Shown piece by piece: positions 43,798-51,687 of a stretch of 64,000 nucleotides of DNA. The notes beneath the pieces were generated by a model. The model did no database searches. It was given only the letters and a program-made list of their open reading frames with translations, and was not told the origin of the DNA. Every line of letters starts with the position of its first letter. Positions within the stretch are counted from its first letter, which is position 1. Location of the stretch: assembly GCA_963715625.1 (NCBI GenBank), contig OY970260.1, positions 2,232,001-2,296,000 on the forward strand. The letters run 5' to 3'. The stretch is from VRUE01 sp963715625 (GTDB taxonomy: Bacteria > Actinomycetota > Thermoleophilia > Solirubrobacterales > 70-9). Made by a program: the position numbers and the translations under genes.

Positions 43798-44052
43798 ATG
43801 GCAGTCCGAATCAGACTCAGACGCGTCGGGTCGAGTAAGAACCCGATCTGGCGGATCGTCGTCGCCGATAAGCGCTCCCCGCGTGACGGTCGCACGATCG
43901 AGACGATCGGCCAGTACAACCCGCAGACGGAGCCCTCGACGATCGAGCTCGACGAGGAGCGCGCCAAGCACTGGCTCGAGCACGGCGCCCAGCCGTCGGA
44001 GACCGTAGCCACGCTGCTGCGCACCAAGGGCATCGCCGCCTCGGGCAGCTAG
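43798..44052 (+). CDS. rpsP: 30S ribosomal protein S16
   Basis: 84 aa. MAVRIRLRRVGSSKNPIWRIVVADKRSPRDGRTIETIGQYNPQ is diagnostic. Start of the rpsP-khpA-trmD-rplS cluster; khpA follows after 2 nt. Confidence 0.98.
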   Translation: MAVRIRLRRVGSSKNPIWRIVVADKRSPRDGRTIETIGQYNPQTEPSTIELDEERAKHWLEHGAQPSETVATLLRTKGIAASGS

Positions 44053-44054
44053 CC

Positions 44055-44285
44055 GTGACGGAGCTCCTGGAGTTCCTCGTCAGGGCGCTTGTCGAGGATC
44101 CCTCGGCGGTCGTGGTCGAGGAGCTGGAAGAGGACGGTGACCTGGTCTACGAGATCACCGTCGCCGAGGACGACCTCGGGCGGGTGATCGGCAAGGGCGG
44201 CCGCGTCGCCAACGCGATCCGGACTATTGCGAAGGCTGCGGCTGTTCGTCTTGACCGGCGAGTGATCGTCGACATTCTCGACTGA
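44055..44285 (+). CDS. khpA: KH-domain RNA-binding protein KhpA
   Basis: 76 aa from GTG 44055. LLEFLVRALVEDPSAVVVEEL and VIGKGGRVANAIRTIAKAAA (GxxG loop as GKGG) fit KhpA/YlqC, which binds RNA with KhpB and influences cell size. In most actinobacteria rimM follows; here the 173 nt to trmD hold only element C2. Confidence 0.95.
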   Translation: MTELLEFLVRALVEDPSAVVVEELEEDGDLVYEITVAEDDLGRVIGKGGRVANAIRTIAKAAAVRLDRRVIVDILD

Positions 44286-44307
44286 GCGTTATGGCGGAGT
44301 CCGGGGC

Positions 44308-44446
44308 AGGGGTTCCGCTTAACTTTTTGGCCAACGGAATCCCTATGGGGGTTCCGCTTAACTTTTTCGAGGAGCGGGAATTTGCTGTCGCCCGGGCGTA
44401 GGCGGCGAAAAAGTACAAGACGCTCCACCCCCATAGGGATTCCGTT
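44308..44446 (+). repeat. Palindromic element C2 (family C), 3' of khpA, with a partial duplicate
   Basis: Main element 44333-44446: perfect 20-bp outer arms AACGGAATCCCTATGGGGGT / ACCCCCATAGGGATTCCGTT, core TCCGCTTAACTTTTTCGAG...GCGAAAAAGTACAAGACGCTCC as in C1 (there on the minus strand). In front of it (44314-44332) GGGGTTCCGCTTAACTTTTT is repeated once more, a truncated copy of the same edge. The 3' arm ends 13 nt before the trmD start. Confidence 0.86.
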
Positions 44447-44458
44447 TAGAGGCAGCTT

Positions 44459-45137
44459 GTGAGACTCGACATTTTCTCTCTCTTCCCCGAGGCGTTCGAC
44501 TGGTTCCAGTCGCAGCGGTCGGTTCAGAATGCGTTGAGCTTGGGGAGCGAGCTGCGGTTGTTCAACTATCGGGATACGACTCCGCTTGGGGCCGGGCAGG
44601 TTGACGATGCGCCTTATGGGGGCGGAGCTGGGATGGTGCTGCGGGTCGATGTGGTGGACGCGGCGCTGCAGGCGGCCTATCCGAGCGGGGAGCGGCCTCG
44701 GGTCGTGTTGCTCTCGCCCACGGGGCGGTTGCTCGACGACGAGCTGGCGGACGAGCTGACGCAGGAGCCCCACGTGGCGCTGCTGTGCGGGCGCTACGAG
44801 GGGTTCGACGAGCGGGTGCACGAGCACTTCGCCGAGGACGAGGTTCTCGATCGGGCGCTACGTGCTGGCAGGGGGCGAGCTGCCGGCGATGGTCCTCGCC
44901 GACGTCGTCATGCGCAAGCTGCCCGGCGCCCTCGGGCACGAGCGCAGCGCCGTCGAGGAGTCCTTCAGCCGGGTGCTGGAGGGGGCGCCGGAGTACCCGC
45001 ACTACACGCGCCCACCGGTTTACCGTGGATGGGGGGTGCCCGACGTCCTGCTCTCCGGCGACCACGAGCGGGTGCGGCTCTGGCGGGCGGAGCAGAGCAG
45101 GGCGCGGGCGGAGCAGCTCGAAAAAGGCTCCGAGTAG
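44459..45137 (+). CDS. trmD: tRNA (guanine-37-N1)-methyltransferase TrmD, split by a frameshift
   Basis: First frame from GTG 44459: MRLDIFSLFPEAFDWF..DDAPYGGGAGMVLRVD..LCGRYEGFDERVHEHFAEDEV; continuation in another frame from ~44852: SIGRYVLAGGELPAMVLADVVMRKLPGALGHERSAVEESF to TAG 45135-45137. One extra T in GAGGTTCTCG (~44843) would explain it (EVSIGRYVL restored). The knot motif GRYVLAGGELPA is complete after correction. trmD is normally essential, so a sequencing error is the likeliest cause. The first ~350 nt use more G/T-ending codons than the second part. Confidence 0.88.
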
Positions 45138-45154
45138 CTACCATTCCGCCACCG

Positions 45155-45202
45155 CGCGGCGCCCGGCCCGGGCCCGGCGGTCTTTTTTCGCGGGCGCCCG
45201 CG
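45155..45202 (+). terminator. GC hairpin with T-tract ahead of rplS
   Basis: CGCCCGGCCC followed directly by GGGCCCGGCG (one mismatch, no free loop) and then TCTTTTTT (45181-45188); a second palindrome CGCGGGCGCCCGCG (45189-45202) lies 11 nt before the rplS ATG. It could be an attenuator between trmD and rplS. Confidence 0.4.
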
Positions 45203-45213
45203 AAGGAACCGAC

Positions 45214-45933
45214 ATGAGCAGCGTCATCCAAGACATCGAGCGCGGTCAGCTGAGGAAGGGACTCCCGTCCTTCGATCCCGGCGATCGCGTGCGCGTCCAC
45301 TTCCAGGTAGTCGAGGGCAGCCGCCGCCGCACCCAGGTCTTCGAGGGAATCGTCCTGCGGCGGCAGGGCTCGGGAGCGCGCGAGACCTTCACCGTGCGCA
45401 AGCAGTCCTTCGGCGTCGGCGTCGAGCGGACCTTTCCGCTGCACTCGCCGAAGATCGAGAAACTGGAGATCGCCGCCCGCGGCGACGTGCGCCGGGCGAA
45501 GCTCTACTACCTGCGCGGTCGCATCGGCAAGGCGGCGCGGGTTGCCGAGCGGGGGTGGGGGATCGACGACGAGCTGATCTCTGCGCCGTCCGCGGCAGCC
45601 GATGCGGAGGGCTTGACCCAGGCTGAGGAAGACGCTGCCCAGGGCGAGGCGGATCAGGCTGCGGGTCCTGTCGCCGAGGCGGATGCTTCTGAGCAGGAGG
45701 TAGCCGACGCCGAGGCTGAGGCGCCGCCCGCGGAGGGCTCCGAGGAGGAGCAGGCTCAGCCCGAGGCGGAGGCGGAGACTTCGGAGGGGCCCGCGGCGGC
45801 AAGTGAGGCTGAGCAGGGCACGGACGCTGAGGCGGCCGAGGCGGGGGGGACCGAGGACGACGCCGCGGCGGATGATGCCGAGAAAGAGACGCCGGACGAG
45901 GATTCCGGCGGCTCCGGCGGAGACTCGGCCTGA
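45214..45933 (+). CDS. rplS: 50S ribosomal protein L19 with long acidic C-terminal extension
   Basis: 239 aa against ~115 normally. Residues 1-~115 are a complete L19 (MSSVIQDIERGQLRKGLPSFDPGDRVRVHFQVVEG..VFEGIVLRRQGSGARETFTVRKQSFGVGVERTFPLHSPKIEKLEI..KLYYLRGRIGKAARV). The remaining ~120 residues are low-complexity Ala/Glu/Asp/Gly (e.g. EAEAPPAEGSEEEQAQPEAE), strongly acidic. The real start is ATG 45214; the frame upstream overlaps trmD. The tail would project from the ribosome; its role is unknown. Confidence 0.95.
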   Translation: MSSVIQDIERGQLRKGLPSFDPGDRVRVHFQVVEGSRRRTQVFEGIVLRRQGSGARETFTVRKQSFGVGVERTFPLHSPKIEKLEIAARGDVRRAKLYYLRGRIGKAARVAERGWGIDDELISAPSAAADAEGLTQAEEDAAQGEADQAAGPVAEADASEQEVADAEAEAPPAEGSEEEQAQPEAEAETSEGPAAASEAEQGTDAEAAEAGGTEDDAAADDAEKETPDEDSGGSGGDSA

Positions 45934-46550
45934 CTCCGAAGATCCCCAAGCCGAAGACCAAGGGCGGCGGGCTGGTCGAGCTGGTCGTCATCGTCGCGCT
46001 GGCCTTGGGCCTGGCCCTGGCCATCCAGGCCTGGCTGATCAAGCCCTACCAGATTCCCTCGCAGTCGATGGAACCGACGCTCGACGTCGGCCAGCGGGTC
46101 CTCGTCAACCGCTTCCTCTACCACTTCGCCGATCCGGGGATCGGCGACATCGTCGTCTTCCACCCTCCCGCCGGAGTCGACACCGGCGCCCAGTGCGGCG
46201 TTCCCCACGGGCCGCGGGAAGCCTGCCCGCGGCCAACCCTCGCCGAGTCCGACCAGAACTTCATCAAGCGCATCGTCGCCGGCCCCGGCGACACTCTTGC
46301 CGTCCACGACGGCCACCCCGTGGTCAACGGCGTCGAGAAGACCGAAGAGCCTTACATCCGGCCCTGCGGCACCTCCACAGTCTGCAATTTGCCGAAACCG
46401 ATCACGATCCCGCCCGACCATTACTTCATGATGGGCGACAACCGTGGCGAAAGCGACGACAGCCGCTACTGGGGCCCCATACGCCGCGAATGGATCATCG
46501 GCAAGGCCTTCGCCACCTACTGGCCCCCCGACCGCATCGGCATCTTCTAA
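45930..46550 (+). CDS. lepB: Signal peptidase I
   Basis: One N-terminal helix (LVELVVIVALALGLALAIQAWLI), the catalytic Ser in IPSQSMEPTL, the catalytic Lys in NFIKRIVAGPGDTLAV, and MMGDNRGESDDSRYWGPI. About 206 aa. No ATG/GTG/TTG lies before the helix in this frame: the first is TTG 46005, inside the helix. A CTG at 45930 overlapping the rplS stop would give LTPKIPKPKTKGGGLVELV.., the expected basic N-terminus, so I use it; a small sequence error is the alternative. Confidence 0.88.
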   Translation: MTPKIPKPKTKGGGLVELVVIVALALGLALAIQAWLIKPYQIPSQSMEPTLDVGQRVLVNRFLYHFADPGIGDIVVFHPPAGVDTGAQCGVPHGPREACPRPTLAESDQNFIKRIVAGPGDTLAVHDGHPVVNGVEKTEEPYIRPCGTSTVCNLPKPITIPPDHYFMMGDNRGESDDSRYWGPIRREWIIGKAFATYWPPDRIGIF

Positions 46551-47229
46551 GCCACCGGCCGGCGGCAGGTCCCACCAGCGCCGGCTGGCGCGGACGCGGA
46601 AGCTCTTCGCCTTCGACCGCGGCCTCGGCAGCCGCCTGGTCGCCGGCGCCGACGAGGCGGGGCGGGGATGCCTGGCCGGGCCGCTGGTCGCCGCCGCGGT
46701 GCTGATCGACTACGAGACGCTCTCCCACGCCGACCGCCGCGCCCTCGCCGGCCTGCACGACTCCAAGCAGATGAAGGCCGAGAAGCGCGCGGAGCTGTTT
46801 CCCTGCGTGCTGCGCGCGGCGGAGCGGGTAAGCGTCGTGGTCCGCAGCGCGCGCGGGATCGACGACCGCGGCCTGCACGTGACCAACATCGAGGCCCTGG
46901 CCAGCGCCCTGGAGCGGCTGCGGCCCGGCGACGGGGCAACCTGCCTGGTCGACGGCTTCTCCCTGCGCGGCTGCGCGGTGCCCCACCGCGCCGTGGTCGA
47001 AGGCGACGGCACCAGCGCCGCGATAGCCGCCGCCTCGGTGATCGCCAAGGTCACCCGCGACCGCTACATGCACGGCGCCGCCGACCAGCACCCCGGCTGG
47101 GGCTTCGAGGAGCACGTCGGCTACTCGACCCCCGAGCACCGCGAGGCGATCGAGCGGATCGGCATCTCGCCCCTGCACCGCCGCTCCTTCCAGTCGGTGG
47201 CATACAGCCAGCTGGAGCTGGCCGGCTAA
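46444..47229 (+). CDS. rnhB: Ribonuclease HII
   Basis: Homology begins near 46585 (LARTRKLFAFDRGLGSRLVAGADEAGRGCLAGPLVAAAVLI, with the first acidic pair DEAGRG), continues with LHDSKQMKAEKRAELF, CLVDGF and VIAKVTRDRYM, and ends EAIERIGISPLHRRSF. Removes RNA primers and misincorporated ribonucleotides. The only standard start is GTG 46444, which overlaps lepB by 107 nt; a CTG at 46585 would give a typical ~215-aa protein. The start is unresolved. Confidence 0.93.
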   Translation: MAKATTAATGAPYAANGSSARPSPPTGPPTASASSKPPAGGRSHQRRLARTRKLFAFDRGLGSRLVAGADEAGRGCLAGPLVAAAVLIDYETLSHADRRALAGLHDSKQMKAEKRAELFPCVLRAAERVSVVVRSARGIDDRGLHVTNIEALASALERLRPGDGATCLVDGFSLRGCAVPHRAVVEGDGTSAAIAAASVIAKVTRDRYMHGAADQHPGWGFEEHVGYSTPEHREAIERIGISPLHRRSFQSVAYSQLELAG

Positions 47230-47603
47230 AACGCTCCGCGGATATGCTCGACGTTGACGACTCGGCCCGCCCGGTCGAAGGTGACGCCGACGGCGTCGAA
47301 GCGGATCGCGCCGTAGCGGGGGGCGTCGCGGCGTTCGCCCATCCAGGCGGTGGCGAGGCGCCTCACCTTCAGCTGCTTGCGCCAGTCGACGCCGAGGACC
47401 GGGCGCTCGGGGCCGAAGGAGGATCCCGCTCGGCCGGCCTTGACCTCGACGAAGACGAGCGTGCGGCCGTCGAGGGCGACGATGTCGAGCTCGCCGAAGC
47501 GGGTGCGGGCGTTGCGCTCGACGATCTCCCAGCTCGAGGCGGCGAGGCGAGCGGCGACGAGGTCCTCGGCGGCGCGGCCGATTCGCTGTCTCTGCGCGGT
47601 CAT
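47226..47603 (-). CDS. yraN: YraN/UPF0102 endonuclease-like protein
   Basis: 125 aa. RIGRAAEDLVAARLAASSWEIVERNARTRFGELDIVALDGRTLVFVEVKAGR has the GELDIV..FVEVK nuclease-fold residues of the family. Usually encoded on the same strand between rnhB and comM; here it is in the expected place but inverted, overlapping rnhB end to end by 4 nt. Confidence 0.93.
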   Translation of the reverse strand: MTAQRQRIGRAAEDLVAARLAASSWEIVERNARTRFGELDIVALDGRTLVFVEVKAGRAGSSFGPERPVLGVDWRKQLKVRRLATAWMGERRDAPRYGAIRFDAVGVTFDRAGRVVNVEHIRGAF

Positions 47604-47728
47604 CGAGGCCGACCATAGGGGTGCCGCGCGGCCTTGGCGGCCGCTGCGCGCCTTCGGGCCGAAAGGATTGACACAACCGCGCGAGTGTGGTGCCCACGCG
47701 TCGGATTTGGCTCCATAGCGTGGTTTCC

Positions 47729-49225
47729 GTGTTGGCCACGGCTCAGACCTTCACCCTCGACGGCATCGCCGCCCGCCCTGTCCGGGTCGAGGTCGACGTG
47801 CACCGCGGCCTGCCGGCCTTCTCCGTCGTCGGCCTTCCCGATGCGGCGGTGCGCGAGGCGCGGGAGCGGGTTCGCGCCGCGATGGTCAACTGCGGCTTCG
47901 AGTTCCCGCTGCGGCGGATCGTTGCCAACCTCGCCCCGGCCAGCCTGCGCAAGGCCGGGCCGGGGATGGACCTGGCGATCGCGGCGGCGCTGCTCGTCGC
48001 CTCGGGCCAGCTCGACCTGGGGCGGCTGCCGAAGCTGGCGCTGGTCGGCGAGCTGGCGCTCGACGGCGCCGTCAGGTCCGTGCCCGGGGTGCTGGCGATC
48101 GCCGAGGCGGCGCGGGAGCGGGGGACGGAGGCGATCGTGGTCCCGGCCGAGAACGGGGCGGAGGCGGCGCTGGCGGGGGACGTCGGCGTGATCTGCCTCG
48201 AGAACCTCGCCCAGCTCTCGGCGCTGGCGGCCGGCGAGTGGATGCCCAACCGGCCCGACCCGATGCCGTTGCGGCTCAGCTCCGGCGCCGGCGTTCCCGA
48301 CCTCGCAGACCTGCGCGGCCAGCGCCACCTCCGCCACGCGCTCGAGGTTGCCGCGGCGGGCGGCCACAGCCTGCTGATGGTCGGCCCTCCCGGCGCGGGC
48401 AAGTCGCTCGCGGCCAGCCGCCTGCCCTCGATCCTGCCGCCGCTCGCCCCGGAGGAGGCGCTGGAGGTGGCGCGGATCGCCAGCGCCTGCGGGCGCCTGG
48501 GCGCCGGCGAAGCCGGGGGGAGGCCGTTCCGCGCGCCTCACCACACGGTCAGCCCGGCGGGCCTGGTCGGGGGTGGCAACCCGCCGGCGCCGGGCGAGGC
48601 GACCCTCGCCCACCGCGGCGTCCTCTTCCTCGACGAGCTCTGCGAGTTTCGGCGCGACACCCTGGAGGCGCTGCGGGCCCCGCTGGAGACCGGCTGGGTC
48701 TCGATCGCCCGGGCCGGCTCCTGGCGCCACCTTCCCTGCTCCTTCATGCTCGTCGCCGCCGCCAACCCCTGCCCGTGCGGCCGCGGCGAGGCCGACCCCG
48801 AGTGCAGCTGCGCGCCGCTGGCCGTGCGCCGCTACCAGGCGCGCCTCAGCGGGGCGCTCGCCGACCGCATCGACCTCCTCGTGGCGATTCGCCAGCCCAG
48901 CGCCGAGGAGCTCGCCGGCCCGCAGGGCGAGGCGTCGGCCGAGGTGCGCGAGCGGGTGGCTATGGCGCGTGAGCGCCAGGAAAGCCGCCTGGGTTCCGGG
49001 CGCAGCAACGCCGAGATGAGCCCGAGCGAGGTGCGTGAGTGCGCCCTCGACGAGCCGGCCGCGGCGCTGCTCGCCGACGCCTACTCGCGGCGCCGGCTCA
49101 GCGGCCGCGCGCACGACCGGGTCCTGAGGCTGGCGCGGACTGTCGCCGACCTCGGCGGCGCCGAGACGATCGGGCGCGAGCAGATGGCCCAGGCGCTGCA
49201 GCTGCGCCGGAGGGACGCCGAGTGA
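47729..49225 (+). CDS. comM: ComM/YifB Mg-chelatase-like AAA+ ATPase
   Basis: 498 aa from GTG 47729 (VLATAQTFTLDGIAARPVRVEVDVHRGLPAFSVVGLPDAAVREARERVRAAM). Walker A GPPGAGKSLAA, FRAPHHTVSPAGLVGGG, GVLFLDELCEFRRDTLEALRAPLE, ANPCPCG and a C-terminal YSRRRLSGRAHDRVLRLARTVADL. A branch-migration helicase in natural transformation of some bacteria. Coupled to dprA by a 4-nt overlap. Confidence 0.95.
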   Translation: MLATAQTFTLDGIAARPVRVEVDVHRGLPAFSVVGLPDAAVREARERVRAAMVNCGFEFPLRRIVANLAPASLRKAGPGMDLAIAAALLVASGQLDLGRLPKLALVGELALDGAVRSVPGVLAIAEAARERGTEAIVVPAENGAEAALAGDVGVICLENLAQLSALAAGEWMPNRPDPMPLRLSSGAGVPDLADLRGQRHLRHALEVAAAGGHSLLMVGPPGAGKSLAASRLPSILPPLAPEEALEVARIASACGRLGAGEAGGRPFRAPHHTVSPAGLVGGGNPPAPGEATLAHRGVLFLDELCEFRRDTLEALRAPLETGWVSIARAGSWRHLPCSFMLVAAANPCPCGRGEADPECSCAPLAVRRYQARLSGALADRIDLLVAIRQPSAEELAGPQGEASAEVRERVAMARERQESRLGSGRSNAEMSPSEVRECALDEPAAALLADAYSRRRLSGRAHDRVLRLARTVADLGGAETIGREQMAQALQLRRRDAE

Positions 49226-50343
49226 GTGAGCCGCGCGCCTGCCCGGACTGCCTGCGCCGCTCGCGGCTGCTCGCCCACCTCGCCCCCTACATCGAGAAGA
49301 TCGCCACCGGGACGGTGGGCTCGCGCTCGCCAGAACTGCTGCGGCTCTCCAACGAGGACCTCGCCGCCGCGGCGGCGCCGAAGGTCGCGGCGCAAATCCT
49401 CGCCCAGGTCGAGGTCGTGCCCGAGAGCCGCCTCCTCGCCGACCTCGTGGCGGCGCAGTGCTGGGCCTGCTGCCGCCATGACCGGCGCTTCCCCGTCGGC
49501 CTGCACGACGCTCCCGACGCGCCTTGGGCCTTGATCGGCCGCGGCGACCCGGCGCTGCTGGACCGGCTCGAGCCCGAAGGAACCGTCACCGTGGTGGGGG
49601 CGAGGCGCGCCAGCACCTACGGCCGCGAGATCGCTCGCGAGCTGGGGCGCGAGCTGACCGCCGCGGGGCTGCTCGTCGTCAGCGGGCTCGCCTTCGGTAT
49701 CGATGCCTGCGCGCACCGCGGCGCGCTCGAGGCCGGCACCACCGTCGCCGTGCTCGGCTGCGGAGCCGACATCGCCTATCCGGCCTCCCACCGCTCGCTC
49801 TGGCGGCGGATCGGCGAGGACGGCCTGGTCCTCTCCGAGCTTCCGCCCGGGACCGGCGCCTGGCGCTGGTGCTTCCCGGCGCGCAACCGGATCATGGCCG
49901 CGCTGGCCGGGATGACGATCGTGGTCGAGGCCGCGCAGCGCTCGGGGTCGCTGATCACCGCCGACCTCGCCGCCGATCTCGGTCGCGACCTCGGTGCGGT
50001 TCCGGGCCCGGTCAACTCGCGCGCCTCGGTGGGCACCAACGGCCTGCTCGCCGGCGGCGCCTGCCTCGTCCGCGACGCCCAGGACGTGCTCGACGCGATG
50101 CTCGGCCCCGGCGTCCGCAAGGCCGAGCGGACAGGATCTGCGCTGAGCCCCGAGCAGCTGCGCGTCCTCGAGGCGATCGAGGAGGGGGAGGAGACCTCCG
50201 ACGCGATCGCCGCCCGCCTCGACATCTCCGGCGCCGAGACCGCCGCGGCCTTGGCAACCCTCGAGGCGCTCGGCTACGTCGCTTGCTCTTTGGTCGGGTC
50301 CTACGCACGCACCCTGCTGCGACCGCCTGGAGGCTCGGGGTAG
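49222..50343 (+). CDS. dprA: DNA-processing protein DprA
   Basis: 373 aa from GTG 49222. A SAM-like N-terminal helical domain with CPDCLRR and CWACCRHD cysteines, then the Rossmann-like DprA core: VTVVGARRASTYGREIARELGRELTAAGLLVVSGLAFGIDACAHRGALEAGTTVAVLGCGADIAYPASH, FPARNRIMAALAGMTIVVEAAQRSGSLITADLAADLGRDLGAVPGPV, and a winged-helix C-terminus. Loads RecA on incoming single strands. Confidence 0.95.
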   Translation: MSEPRACPDCLRRSRLLAHLAPYIEKIATGTVGSRSPELLRLSNEDLAAAAAPKVAAQILAQVEVVPESRLLADLVAAQCWACCRHDRRFPVGLHDAPDAPWALIGRGDPALLDRLEPEGTVTVVGARRASTYGREIARELGRELTAAGLLVVSGLAFGIDACAHRGALEAGTTVAVLGCGADIAYPASHRSLWRRIGEDGLVLSELPPGTGAWRWCFPARNRIMAALAGMTIVVEAAQRSGSLITADLAADLGRDLGAVPGPVNSRASVGTNGLLAGGACLVRDAQDVLDAMLGPGVRKAERTGSALSPEQLRVLEAIEEGEETSDAIAARLDISGAETAAALATLEALGYVACSLVGSYARTLLRPPGGSG

Positions 50344-50561
50344 TGAGGTGCGACGAACCGTGGTTGCCCGCCGAAGATCAGGTCGCCTACATTGCCTCGT
50401 GGTCCGGTGTCGGTGCGGTCTGCGCGTATCTGATCTGGGTCGTTGCAATCTGGCTCAGGCCTAACCTCCGCCTCGACGCGGGCGAGTCGATGCAGATAGG
50501 TGCCGCCCTTTCGGGGGCAGGCGCCCTCTGGTGGACCTTGGCTGAATTGGCGTTTCACTAG
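50343..50561 (+). CDS. Small membrane protein
   Basis: 72 aa from GTG 50343 overlapping the dprA stop. WLPAEDQVAYIASWSGVGAVCAYLIWVVAIWLRPNLRLDAGESMQIGAALSGAGALWWTLAELAFH: two hydrophobic helices. No family recognised; less codon-biased than the neighbours. Confidence 0.45.
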   Translation: MRCDEPWLPAEDQVAYIASWSGVGAVCAYLIWVVAIWLRPNLRLDAGESMQIGAALSGAGALWWTLAELAFH

Positions 50562-50575
50562 GATCGGAGATACGC

Positions 50576-50818
50576 ATGCGTTCGGAGATCAGAATGCGAA
50601 TGGCAATCGGCCTGGCCTTTGCCTCGGGCCTTGGAGTCCTGTTGGCGGTTGCGTCGAACACGTGGAACTGGTCGAGCGGCGCGATCTTCTGGGCCGGCAT
50701 GGCGATGGCTGCGTTTCTTGGCTTTGTCGTAACGCCACTGATTGCGCTTCCGATCAGGATTCGGCGGGACGGCGGCAAGCATCGCTTTCGCGGCCCTTCG
50801 AGCCGCACCCGGCGGTAG
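50576..50818 (+). CDS. Small two-helix membrane protein
   Basis: 80 aa. MRMAIGLAFASGLGVLLAVAS and IFWAGMAMAAFLGFVVTPLIALPIRI are probable membrane helices, followed by a basic tail (RRDGGKHRFRGPSSRTRR). Pairs with the preceding small gene between dprA and thiD; resembles in layout the small membrane gene(s) at 8189-8549. Function unknown. Confidence 0.5.
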   Translation: MRSEIRMRMAIGLAFASGLGVLLAVASNTWNWSSGAIFWAGMAMAAFLGFVVTPLIALPIRIRRDGGKHRFRGPSSRTRR

Positions 50819-50839
50819 TCCAGCGCGGGATATGCCCCG

Positions 50840-51626
<787 letters not shown>

Positions 51627-51628
<2 letters not shown>

Positions 51629-51662
51629 AGGGTTTCCGGGGCAAGGGCCCGGAAAACCCTTC
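51627..51662 (+). terminator. Stem-loop behind thiD
   Basis: GAAGGGTTTCCGGG (51627-51640) pairs with CCCGGAAAACCCTTC (51648-51662) with one bulged base; the 5' arm overlaps the thiD stop codon. No long T-tract follows. Confidence 0.55.
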
Positions 51663-51687
51663 GATCATCTGTGAGTAGATTTCCGGC

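Noticed and set aside
50819..50839. TPP riboswitch for thiD
   Set aside because: Only about 20 nt lie between the preceding small gene and thiD.
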